Positions 1 through 8,102 of a DNA stretch of 64,000 nt are shown here, piece by piece. The notes beneath the pieces are model-generated. The model did not search any database and was not told where the DNA came from. It saw nothing but the letters and a program-made list of their open reading frames with translations. Both the position numbers and the translations under genes were made by a program. The stretch is from positions 190,214 to 254,213 of the forward strand of contig JAJYNO010000024.1 in the NCBI GenBank assembly GCA_021786295.1, read 5' to 3'. This DNA comes from a bacterium (GTDB lineage Bacteria; Elusimicrobiota; Elusimicrobia; Elusimicrobiales; UBA9959). Numbering within the stretch: the stretch's first letter is position 1; every line of letters starts with the position of its first letter.

Positions 1-667
1 GCATCAGCGCCACGGCGAGCTCGCGGCTGGGCTTGAAATCCTTAAGGAACGCGCCGGAACCGTACTTCACGTCCATCACCAGGCCGGTGATGTCCTCGGC
101 GTACTTCTTGGAGAGGATGCTCGCCACGATCAGGGGGAGCGCCTCCACGGTGCAGCTGGCGTCGCGCAGGGCGTAGAGCTTCTTGTCGCTGGGGGCGAGG
201 CGCTCGGTCTGGCCGAACATGGAAAGGCCGGTGGCCTTGAGCTGCTTCACCACGTATTCGGGCTTGAGGCGCACGTTGAAGCCTTTCATCGCCTCCAGCT
301 TGTCGAGCGTGCCGCCGGTGTGGCCCAGGCCGCGGCCGCTCATCATCGGCACGATGACGCCGCACGCGGCCGCTATGGGCGCGAGCGCTATCGAGATGCC
401 GTCGCCGACGCCGCCGGTGGAGTGCTTGTCCACCTTGACGCCCTTGATGGACGAGAGGTCCAGCCGGTCGCCGGAGCGTGCCATCGCCCGGGTCAGCGCG
501 GCGGTCTCGGCCGGGGTGAGCCCGTTGAGGAAGGCGGCCATCAGCCACGACGAGAGCTGGTAGTCGGGGATGGAGCCGTCGGCGGCGCCCATCGCGATGA
601 AATCTATCTCGGCGGGGGTGTGCTCCAGGGCGGAGCGTTTCTTCAGCAGCAGGTCCAGCATTCGCAT
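1..667 (-). CDS. deoA: Thymidine/pyrimidine-nucleoside phosphorylase, 5' part (truncated by window edge)
   Basis: Minus-strand translation MRMLDLLLKKRS...KVDKHSTGGVGDGISIALAPIAAACGVIVPMMSGRGLGHTGGTLDKLEA is the characteristic KHSTGGVGD / GRGLGHTGGTLDKLE signature. The ORF track lists only other frames here. Confidence 0.9.
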   Translation of the reverse strand, partial: MRMLDLLLKKRSALEHTPAEIDFIAMGAADGSIPDYQLSSWLMAAFLNGLTPAETAALTRAMARSGDRLDLSSIKGVKVDKHSTGGVGDGISIALAPIAAACGVIVPMMSGRGLGHTGGTLDKLEAMKGFNVRLKPEYVVKQLKATGLSMFGQTERLAPSDKKLYALRDASCTVEALPLIVASILSKKYAEDITGLVMDVKYGSGAFLKDFKPSRELAVALM

Positions 668-677
668 AACGGCCTCC

Positions 678-1520
678 TTAATCCTTCAGCGCCTTGGACT
701 TGAGCAGCCCTTCCAGCAGCGGACGCATCTTTCCCGAGACCTTCTCTCCCAGTTCCAGCACTTCCTCGTGGGACAGCGCCTCCCTGGAAATGCCGCTGGC
801 GAAATTGGAGATCCAGCAGATACCGGCCACGCGCAGCTTCATCTGGCGGGCCGCTATGGTCTCTGGCACCACCGACATGCCGGCGACGTCGCCGCCGAGC
901 ATCCGGTATACCTTCACCTCGGCGGGGGTCTCGTAAGAAGGCCCAGTAACGGCGGTGTAGACGCCCTCCACGGCCCTAATGCGCGCCTTTTTGGCAAGCT
1001 TCACGGCCTCCCGGCGCAGGGCCTTGTCGTATGGCTCGTTCATGTCCGGGAACATCTCGCCGAAGGCCTCGTGGTGGTTGCCTATCAGCGGGTTGCCGCC
1101 CATCAGGTTGATATGGTCCTTGAGCACCACCAGCTGGCCCGGCTTGATGCCGGGCTTCAGCGAGCCCACGGCGGCGGTGAGGACCAGGTTCTTAACTCCG
1201 AGCGCCCGCAGCACGCGTATCGGGAACGCGATGAAGCTCATCGGCCTGCCCTCGTAGTAGTGGAAGCGGCCGCGCATGATCACGGCGTCGCGCCCGCCGA
1301 GGCGCCCGAACACCAGCTCGCCGGCGTGCCCCTTGACGGTGGTGGAGGGGAAGCCGGGGATGTCCTTGTAGGAGACCGAGAGCCTGTCCTCCAGCCTGGG
1401 CAGCGCGCCGCCCAGGCCCGAACCGGCGATGATGGCCGTAGCCGGACTAAACCCGGCCGCTATCTTCTTGAGCCAGCCCGCAGTATGCTCCACGCTGCGC
1501 AGTATCTCCGAAGGTTCCAT
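678..1520 (-). CDS. Purine-nucleoside phosphorylase
   Basis: IIAGSGLGG, GHAGELVFG, RFHYYEG, TAAVGSL, GPSYETPAE, MSVVPE motifs of trimeric PNP. Confidence 0.93.
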   Translation of the reverse strand: MEPSEILRSVEHTAGWLKKIAAGFSPATAIIAGSGLGGALPRLEDRLSVSYKDIPGFPSTTVKGHAGELVFGRLGGRDAVIMRGRFHYYEGRPMSFIAFPIRVLRALGVKNLVLTAAVGSLKPGIKPGQLVVLKDHINLMGGNPLIGNHHEAFGEMFPDMNEPYDKALRREAVKLAKKARIRAVEGVYTAVTGPSYETPAEVKVYRMLGGDVAGMSVVPETIAARQMKLRVAGICWISNFASGISREALSHEEVLELGEKVSGKMRPLLEGLLKSKALKD

Positions 1521-1577
1521 GTTCTCGCTCCTTCCGCAGGCTGGCCCGCCGTCTGGCGGCCGCGCCGGCGCCGTTAT

Positions 1578-1934
1578 TCAGAAACCAAAGCCGTCCGCGC
1601 CGAAAGCGTCCTCTATGTGCTCGGGCTCGGCGCCAGGCATCAGCCCGATGAAATCGAACCTGTACGATTCCGCCCTGGGCGCGCGGGCCTTGAGGTAGGC
1701 CATCGCAGCCTTTATTATTTTAACACGTTTCGGGCGGTTCACGGTCTCGGAAGGCAGACCGTAGGCCGCGCTGGAGCGGGCCCGCACCTCGACGAAGACC
1801 ACAGTTCCGTCCTTCCTGGCCACTATGTCCAGCTCCCCCATGGGGCAGGACCAGTTGCGGTCCAGTATCTCGTAGCCGGCCTTCTTCAGGAAGAGCGCTG
1901 CCTGCTCCTCGTAGGCGGCCCCTTTCCTGTTCAC
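1578..1934 (-). CDS. yraN: YraN / UPF0102 family endonuclease-like protein
   Basis: AALFLKKAGYEILDRNWSCPMGELDIVARKDGTVVFVEVRAR; next to rnhB as in many genomes. Confidence 0.9.
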   Translation of the reverse strand: MNRKGAAYEEQAALFLKKAGYEILDRNWSCPMGELDIVARKDGTVVFVEVRARSSAAYGLPSETVNRPKRVKIIKAAMAYLKARAPRAESYRFDFIGLMPGAEPEHIEDAFGADGFGF

Positions 1935-2575
1935 CGCGCGGCCGCCTTGCGCACCGGGGCGAAGCTCAGGCGATGCTGCGGAGAAGGGCCGAGGCGCCGA
2001 AGCGCCTCCAGGTGGGCGGCGGTGCCGTAACCCTTGTGGCCGGCCAGGCCGTAGCCTGGATGGCGGGCGTCGAGAACGCCCATCCAGCGGTCCCGTAGAA
2101 CTTTGGCGTAAATGCTTGCGGCGGCTATGCAGAGCGACCTGGCGTCCCCGTCCACCACGGGCCGCTGAGCCAGGACGTCCAGCCGCTTTATGCGGTGCGG
2201 GCCGTCCACCAGCACCAGGACGTCTCCGGGCCCGGCTCCAGTGCAGCCGAGCAGCCGCCTGACGGCGCGGCCCATAGCGTTGAAGGTGGCCTCCAGTATG
2301 TTCTCGGCGTCTATCTCCGCGGGACGCGCGAAGCCGAAACCGAAATATACTCCGGAGGCGCGCATTACGCGCAGGGCCTCCTCGCGCCTCTTCGGCGAGA
2401 GCTTCTTGCTGTCGTCGACCACGGGGGAGATGCGGCTGTGGGAGGAAGGGGGGACCCAGGCTGCGCAGGCTGTTACCGGGCCGGCCAACGGGCCGCGCCC
2501 GGCTTCGTCCACGCCTATCAGGAAAGCCGGTTTTTCTGTTTGCAGGAGAGCGAGATCGAACTTGGATAAGGGCAC
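1931..2575 (-). CDS. rnhB: Ribonuclease HII
   Basis: GVDEAGRGPLAGPV, DSKKLSPKRRE and SIYAKVLRDRWM motifs. Confidence 0.95.
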   Translation of the reverse strand: MPLSKFDLALLQTEKPAFLIGVDEAGRGPLAGPVTACAAWVPPSSHSRISPVVDDSKKLSPKRREEALRVMRASGVYFGFGFARPAEIDAENILEATFNAMGRAVRRLLGCTGAGPGDVLVLVDGPHRIKRLDVLAQRPVVDGDARSLCIAAASIYAKVLRDRWMGVLDARHPGYGLAGHKGYGTAAHLEALRRLGPSPQHRLSFAPVRKAAAR

Positions 2576-2663
2576 GAGATTACGCCTGTCCGCCTGCCTG
2601 CGCTATGCGCGTGCCGCGTCAGAAGCCTCCCCCCGCGCGTCCGCCGCGCGGGGGGACATCCGG

Positions 2664-3071
2664 TTACTTCGCCGAGGTCTCCCCGGCGGCTGGCGCCGGG
2701 ACGGGAGCGGGGGCCGGGGTCTCCGCGGAATCAGCCTTCTCCACTTCCTCGAGCCTGGCGGCCTTGCCGGCCAGAGCGCGGATGTAATAGAGCTTGGCGC
2801 GGCGGACCTTGCCGCTCTTGACGACCTCTATCTTGTCGATGCGGGGGGAGTGCAGCGGGAACACGCGCTCCACGCCCACGCCGTAGGAGATCTTCCGGAC
2901 GGTGAAGCTCTCGGAGATCCCGCTGCCGCGGCGCGCTATCACTACCCCGTCGAAGATCTGGATGCGCTCGCTGTCGCCTTCCACTACCTTGGTGTGGACC
3001 TTCACGGTGTCGCCGGGCTGGAAATCGAATTTCTCGTTCTTGAAGCCCAGGTGTTTAGCGATGTCTTTCAT
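2664..3071 (-). CDS. rplS: 50S ribosomal protein L19 with Ala/Pro-rich C-terminal tail
   Basis: [60 protein letters not shown]. Confidence 0.95.
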   Translation of the reverse strand: MKDIAKHLGFKNEKFDFQPGDTVKVHTKVVEGDSERIQIFDGVVIARRGSGISESFTVRKISYGVGVERVFPLHSPRIDKIEVVKSGKVRRAKLYYIRALAGKAARLEEVEKADSAETPAPAPVPAPAAGETSAK

Positions 3072-3113
3072 ACTGCCTCCATTTGTCGCATCCGCCTTTG
3101 GCGGACGTTTTAC

Positions 3114-3821
3114 TCAATCCAGAATCTGCTTCCTCTTTCGAGCCGGCTTCGCCCTCTCCGGCGCCAGGTCCGGCCTGGCCTTCCCGGTGAGCGCCTCGGC
3201 CTGCGCGCGGCGCCATTCGGCTATCAGCCGGTGGTTGCCGCTGACCAGCGCCTCCGGCACCTTCTTGCCGCGCCAGACGGCGGGGCGGGTGTAGTGCGGC
3301 GCCTCCAGCAGGCCATCCGTAAACGTCTCGTTGACCGTGGCGTCGTCCTTGCGGAGCACTCCGGGGATCAGCCGCGTCACGGCGTCTATCACGGCCACCG
3401 CGGCGGGTTCCCCGCCGGTGAGCACGTAGTCGCCTATCGAGAGCTCCAGGTCGGCCAGCGGGGTTATCCGCTCGTCTATGCCCTCGTAGTGACCGCATAT
3501 AAAGACCAGGTGCTTCTTCTTCGACAGGGCCTGCGCCAGCTTCTGATCGAAGGGGCGCCCTTTCGGCGTCAGGAGTATAACGTAAGAGCCTTTCTTCCCG
3601 ACCTTCTTGAGCGCCCTGTACACCGGTTCGGCCATCATGACCATCCCGGTGCCGCCGCCGTAAGGCTTGTCGTCCACGGTGCGGTGGCGGTCCTCCGTGA
3701 AATCCCTCGGGTTGGAGAAGCCCAGCTCGAGGAACCCTTCCTGCCTGGCGCGGCCGACGATGCTCTCCGAGAGCGGGGCGTCTATCATCCCCGGGAAGAG
3801 CGTGACCGCGTCTATGCGCAT
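3114..3821 (-). CDS. trmD: tRNA (guanine-N1)-methyltransferase
   Basis: MRIDAVTLFP, VDDKPYGGGTGMVM, CGHYEGIDER, SIGDYVLTGGE motifs. Confidence 0.96.
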   Translation of the reverse strand: MRIDAVTLFPGMIDAPLSESIVGRARQEGFLELGFSNPRDFTEDRHRTVDDKPYGGGTGMVMMAEPVYRALKKVGKKGSYVILLTPKGRPFDQKLAQALSKKKHLVFICGHYEGIDERITPLADLELSIGDYVLTGGEPAAVAVIDAVTRLIPGVLRKDDATVNETFTDGLLEAPHYTRPAVWRGKKVPEALVSGNHRLIAEWRRAQAEALTGKARPDLAPERAKPARKRKQILD

Positions 3822-3824
3822 CCT

Positions 3825-4052
3825 TTAATCTATGTCCAGGTAGACCTTCTTGTTCTGCCTGGCGGCGGCGGTCTGCAGCACGGTGCGGATGGCCTTCACC
3901 ACGCGCCCTTCCTTGCCGATGACCTTGCCGCGGTCGGAGGAGGCCAGCGTCAGCTTGAAGCGGGTGACGTCGCCGTCCTCGTTCACGCCCACCTTGACCT
4001 CCTGCGGCTTCTCCACGAGGGAGCCCACGATGTACATGAGTACGTCTTTCAT
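3825..4052 (-). CDS. khpA: KH-domain RNA-binding protein
   Basis: 75 aa with GKVIGKEGRVVKAIRTVL (KH GxxG); between rpsP and trmD. Confidence 0.88.
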   Translation of the reverse strand: MKDVLMYIVGSLVEKPQEVKVGVNEDGDVTRFKLTLASSDRGKVIGKEGRVVKAIRTVLQTAAARQNKKVYLDID

Positions 4053-4064
4053 CGCGGCCTCCGC

Positions 4065-4334
4065 TTACTTCTGCTCCGCGGCCTTCTCGGCCTTGCGGGC
4101 GCGGGCGATCAGGGAACCCACGGTCTCGGACGGCTTGGCGCCGTTCTTGACCCAGCGGTCCACCTTCTCTCCGTTGATCGTGACCTTTTCGCTGACCTTG
4201 GCGGCCTTGGGGTTATAATGGCCCAGCACCTCCAGCGGCTCGCCGTGCGGCCCGCTGGATTTTTCGATAGCGACGATCCTGTAATGCGGCTGGGTGCGTT
4301 TGCCTATCCTCTGAAGCCTCAGAACAACTGCCAT
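4065..4334 (-). CDS. rpsP: 30S ribosomal protein S16
   Basis: Start trimmed to MAVVLRLQRIGKRTQPHYRIVAIEKSS; the longer ORF N-terminus is not S16. Confidence 0.94.
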   Translation of the reverse strand: MAVVLRLQRIGKRTQPHYRIVAIEKSSGPHGEPLEVLGHYNPKAAKVSEKVTINGEKVDRWVKNGAKPSETVGSLIARARKAEKAAEQK

Positions 4335-4495
4335 GTTTTCCTCCTTGAGTACCGCCGCGCCCGGACGCGCCCTGCGGCGTCCCCGGCCTCGTGCGGCCAA
4401 AAAAATCCGTACGCGGACCCGCCTCACCCGAGGGTCTGCGCGAACTGTTATTATATTATATTCCGCGGGACTTTGGGAACAGGAAAACGCGGCCG

Positions 4496-4861
4496 TCAGC
4501 CGATGAGGTCCTTGATGTGCGCCTGAAGACGGGCCCATTCGTAGGGCTTGTTCACGTACAGGTCCGCCCCGGAGGCGAAGGACCTCTCCATCTCGCCCAT
4601 AAGGCGGTGGCCTGTCAGCATGATGACCTTTATCCGCTTGGTATCAGCCCCGGTCTTGATCAGCTCGCAGAGGGTATTGCCGTCCAGTTTGGGCAGACCT
4701 ATGTCCAGTATCACAAGGTCAGGCCTCTCCGTCCTGACCTTGTCCAGCCCCTCCTCCCCGTCCAGCGCGGTGGAGACCTTGTAGCCCATGCCCTCGAGGC
4801 GTATCGAAAGGACCTTGCCGATAAGCGCCTCGTCCTCCACGATGAGTATCTTCTTGGCCAT
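4496..4861 (-). CDS. Stand-alone response regulator receiver domain
   Basis: KKILIVEDEALIGKVLSIRLEGMG...PDLVILDIGLPKLDG...VIMLTGH...VNKPYEW; no output domain. Confidence 0.9.
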   Translation of the reverse strand: MAKKILIVEDEALIGKVLSIRLEGMGYKVSTALDGEEGLDKVRTERPDLVILDIGLPKLDGNTLCELIKTGADTKRIKVIMLTGHRLMGEMERSFASGADLYVNKPYEWARLQAHIKDLIG

Positions 4862-4865
4862 AAGT

Positions 4866-5537
4866 TCAGGCCCTTTTCAGGCGCCTCAGGAAGGCCGCCG
4901 GGTCCCTGGAGGAAAAGAGCGCGCTCCCTATGACGAAGGAATCGGCTCCCGCCTCGCCGGCCTCTACGGCGGTGGCGGCGTTTATGCCTCCGTCCACCTG
5001 CAGCCAGACCGGCCGGCCGGAGGCCGCGATGGCCGCCCTTACTGTCCTGACCTTGGGCATCATCTCCGGCATGAAGGACTGGCCTCCGAAGCCAGGCTCC
5101 ACCGTCATCACCAGCACCATGTCGAGGACCTTCAGATAAGGGAGCACGCGCCTGGCGGGGGTCTTCGGGCGCAGCGCCAGCCCGGCCGTGAGTCCGAGCG
5201 CCTTTATCCTCCTGACGGCGGCGGCGGCGTGCGCGGCCTCGGCGTGCACGGTTATGTGCGAGGCCCCTGCCCTGGCGAAAGCGTCCACGAACCGGAGCGG
5301 CTCCTCCACCATCAGGTGGGCGTCCACCGGCAGGCCGCAGGCCCGGGCCACTCCCGGAACCAGGACCGGGCCGAAGCTCAGGTTTGGCACGAAATGGCCG
5401 TCCATCACGTCCACCTGCACCCAGTCCGCCAGCCTCTTCACCGGCGCCAGGCTTTTGCGGAGGCAGAAAAAATCGGCGGAAAGCACGGAGGGGACGAGGG
5501 CCGGCCGGCCGGAAGGTCTCGGGAGGGGCGGCCTCAT
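4866..5537 (-). CDS. rpe: Ribulose-phosphate 3-epimerase
   Basis: PSVLSADFF, VQVDVMDGHFVPNLSFGP, DAHLMVEEP, MTVEPGFGGQSFMPEM, VDGGINAATA. Start trimmed to the ATG overlapping the upstream PASTA ORF stop. Confidence 0.92.
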   Translation of the reverse strand: MRPPLPRPSGRPALVPSVLSADFFCLRKSLAPVKRLADWVQVDVMDGHFVPNLSFGPVLVPGVARACGLPVDAHLMVEEPLRFVDAFARAGASHITVHAEAAHAAAAVRRIKALGLTAGLALRPKTPARRVLPYLKVLDMVLVMTVEPGFGGQSFMPEMMPKVRTVRAAIAASGRPVWLQVDGGINAATAVEAGEAGADSFVIGSALFSSRDPAAFLRRLKRA

Positions 5538-6544
5538 TTCACCGGACGCTCCTCGACGAGGATGCCGTTGACGAAGATGCGGATCTTCTGCGCGCCGTCG
5601 TAGGGGACCGTGAGGTCTATTTTGGAGCCGGGGTCGCGCAGGCCGTTGAAGATCTCGCGCTCCCCGTTCTTGCCCAGCGCGACGACGCGGATATGCCGCT
5701 GGGAGCCGCTCTGCGAGACCTCGTAATGGACTCGGAATTCCTTGCCGGGGGCACCTTCCCCTTTGCGGGCGCTGACGGTCAGCGTGACCTTGGAACCGGG
5801 CTGGACCACGGTGTCCGGCTGCGGGTCCTGCTCTATGATCGTGCCGCCGGGGAAAAGCGAGCCTGAATCCTCGGCGATGTCCAGCTGGACGTTGTTCTGC
5901 GCGGCCCACTGCTGGGCCTCGTCGGTCTTCTTCTGCCGGAAGTCGGGCATCATCACTATGCCGGCAGGCGGAAGCCCGGCGGAGACCACCACCTGCACCA
6001 TAGTGTTCTTGGAAACGCTGGTCTCGGACTTCGGGTCCTGGGAGAGGACGGTGCCCTTGTCCGCCTTGAGCGAATAGGACTCGCTAACCTCGCCCAGCAC
6101 CAGCTGGCGCTGGCGCAGCAGCAGCTCCGCGTTGCGCAGCGGCAGGCCTATCAGGTTCGGCGTGTAGACGGATTCGCCGCCGCGGCTGAAGACGACGCGC
6201 ACTATCTTCCCTTCGCGCACGGTGGTGCCGGCGGCCGGGGTCTGGCGCAGCACGGTTCCTATCGGCACCTTGTCGTTGAACTCCTGCCCCTCTATCTCCA
6301 TGGCCAGGTTCTGGTCCGAAAGCGACTGGAGCGCGTTCATCGAGGAACGGCCCATGATATCGGGCACTATCACCTCCTTGCGGCTGTGGACCACTGTCGC
6401 GATGGTCCAGGAGAACAGGAAATAGGTGAGCAGGAAAAGGGCGAGGCCGACCGCAGCCAGGCGCAGGAAAAAGCCGGGGCTGAGTATCCGATCATCGGAA
6501 CCGGAAAAATGTTTCTGCCAGAATTCTTTAAAGTTGGCCGCCAC
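5534..6544 (-). CDS. Membrane-anchored PASTA-repeat protein without kinase domain
   Basis: N-terminal TM segment (LGLALFLLTYFLFSWTIA-like) followed by three PASTA-like units (VIVPDIMGRSSMNA..., VYTPNLIGLPLRNA..., VMMPDFRQKKTDEA...). Confidence 0.82.
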   Translation of the reverse strand: MAANFKEFWQKHFSGSDDRILSPGFFLRLAAVGLALFLLTYFLFSWTIATVVHSRKEVIVPDIMGRSSMNALQSLSDQNLAMEIEGQEFNDKVPIGTVLRQTPAAGTTVREGKIVRVVFSRGGESVYTPNLIGLPLRNAELLLRQRQLVLGEVSESYSLKADKGTVLSQDPKSETSVSKNTMVQVVVSAGLPPAGIVMMPDFRQKKTDEAQQWAAQNNVQLDIAEDSGSLFPGGTIIEQDPQPDTVVQPGSKVTLTVSARKGEGAPGKEFRVHYEVSQSGSQRHIRVVALGKNGEREIFNGLRDPGSKIDLTVPYDGAQKIRIFVNGILVEERPVK

Positions 6545-6574
6545 TGTAGTTCTCCTTGGATATCTCCGCCCGGC

Positions 6575-7522
6575 TCAGCCGAGAAGCCCGCCCGGGCGCA
6601 GGCGCAGGCCGTTCAGGAAATCGGCCGCCGGCATTGCCTTCTTGCCTTCGGGTTTCAGCGTCCTCAAAAGCAGTCCGCCGACGCCACATTTTACAACAAA
6701 GCCGCCGCCGGCCTCAACGGAGAGGACAGTGCCGGGTGCGGCGGCCGCCACCGCGCCCGCCGGCAGCGCCGCGGAGAGCACCTGCACAGCGGTCCGCCGG
6801 CCGCCAGGCGAGACGAAGAACCTGGCGACAGGGCCGCAGGCCAGGCCCCGGACCAGCCCTAGCAGCGCCGGCGCGGGCCGGGAGAAATCCAGCACCGAGT
6901 CCGCCTGCGTAAGTTTCGGGGCCAGGGAGGGCTCGCCCGTCTGCGGCTCCCGAGCAAGCTCTCCGGCCGCTATCTTTCGCAGGCCTTCGGCCAGCAGGTC
7001 CGAGCCGGCCGCCGAGAGGCGGGTAAAAAGCGAGAGCGCGTCGTCGTCGGCGCGCACCGGCTCCTCGAGGCGCAGAAAGACCGGACCGGTGTCCATCCCC
7101 TTGTCCAGCCAAAAGAGCGTGACGCCGGTGACGGCTTCGCCGTTGATCAGGGCCCACTGCACCGGCGCGGCGCCGCGGTACTTGGGAAGGAGGGAAAAAT
7201 GCACGTTCAGGAAGCCGATGCGCGCGAGGGCCAGCGTCTCCTCCGGGATAAGGCGGCCGTAGGCCACCACGACGCAGAGGTCGGGGGCCAGCGAGGCTAT
7301 CACGTCGTGCAGTTCCCTCTTGGAGGCCGGCTTATAGACCTTTATCCCGAGGTTTTCGGCGAGGACGGCGGCCGGCGCGCAGCAGAGCCTCAGGCCCCGC
7401 CCCACCGGCCTGTCAGGCTGGGTAACGGCGCCCGCGACCTCGTGGCCGGACGCGGCCACGCGGCTCAGGAAGCCGCAGGCTATGTCCGGGGTGCCGAGGA
7501 AAGCGACGCGGAGTTTCGGCAT
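6575..7522 (-). CDS. fmt: Methionyl-tRNA formyltransferase
   Basis: RVAFLGTPDIACGFL, NVHFSLLPKYRGAAPVQWALINGE, TGVTLFWLDKGMDTGPV; start trimmed to MPKLRVAF. Confidence 0.93.
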   Translation of the reverse strand: MPKLRVAFLGTPDIACGFLSRVAASGHEVAGAVTQPDRPVGRGLRLCCAPAAVLAENLGIKVYKPASKRELHDVIASLAPDLCVVVAYGRLIPEETLALARIGFLNVHFSLLPKYRGAAPVQWALINGEAVTGVTLFWLDKGMDTGPVFLRLEEPVRADDDALSLFTRLSAAGSDLLAEGLRKIAAGELAREPQTGEPSLAPKLTQADSVLDFSRPAPALLGLVRGLACGPVARFFVSPGGRRTAVQVLSAALPAGAVAAAAPGTVLSVEAGGGFVVKCGVGGLLLRTLKPEGKKAMPAADFLNGLRLRPGGLLG

Positions 7523-7545
7523 ATGGCGTGGGGGGCCAAAGGGCC

Positions 7546-8091
7546 TCACATCGGCTTCATCTTGCTCTCGTCCAGCTTCTTCCAGCGGGCCTTGAGCTTG
7601 ACCAGGGTGGGCTTAAGCTTGAGGCGGGACATCAGCGGGAGATGGTCTATGAAGACGATGCCGTCAAGGTGGTCCATCTCGTGCTGCAGGGCCTTCGCGA
7701 AGAGCCCCTCGGCGTTTATCTCTATAGGCAGGCCCTTCTCGTTGAGGGCGCGCACCTTGACCTTGGCGGCCCGGCGGACCTTGGCGAAGAGGCCCGGGAA
7801 GGACAGGCAGCCCTCCTCCTCGTATAGCGAGCCGGTCTTCTCCACTATCTCCGGATTTATGATGACGATGCTGACGGGCTCGGCGTCCTCGCGTTTTATC
7901 TTTATGGCGGCCAGGCGCAGGCTTAGGCCGATCTGGTTGGCGGCCAGGCCGATACCGCCCACCGCGTCCATCGTCTCGAACATGTCGGCCAGCAGCGCGG
8001 GCAGGTCCTTCTTCAGTTCGTCGAAGCTGACCTTCCTGGTCTTCCTGTGCAGTATCTTCTCGCCGTACTTGCAGATCCTTCTTATCGCCAT
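7546..8091 (-). CDS. def: Peptide deformylase
   Basis: GIGLAANQIG, EEGCLSFPG, QHEMDHLDGIVFID motifs. Confidence 0.95.
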   Translation of the reverse strand: MAIRRICKYGEKILHRKTRKVSFDELKKDLPALLADMFETMDAVGGIGLAANQIGLSLRLAAIKIKREDAEPVSIVIINPEIVEKTGSLYEEEGCLSFPGLFAKVRRAAKVKVRALNEKGLPIEINAEGLFAKALQHEMDHLDGIVFIDHLPLMSRLKLKPTLVKLKARWKKLDESKMKPM

Positions 8092-8102
8092 AGTTCCCTC
8101 GC

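Noticed and set aside
570-4526. Long plus-strand ORFs (e.g. 570-2030, 2190-4526) opposite pnp and the ribosomal-protein operon
   Set aside because: Antisense to well-recognised conserved genes and without homology; GC-driven spurious ORFs.
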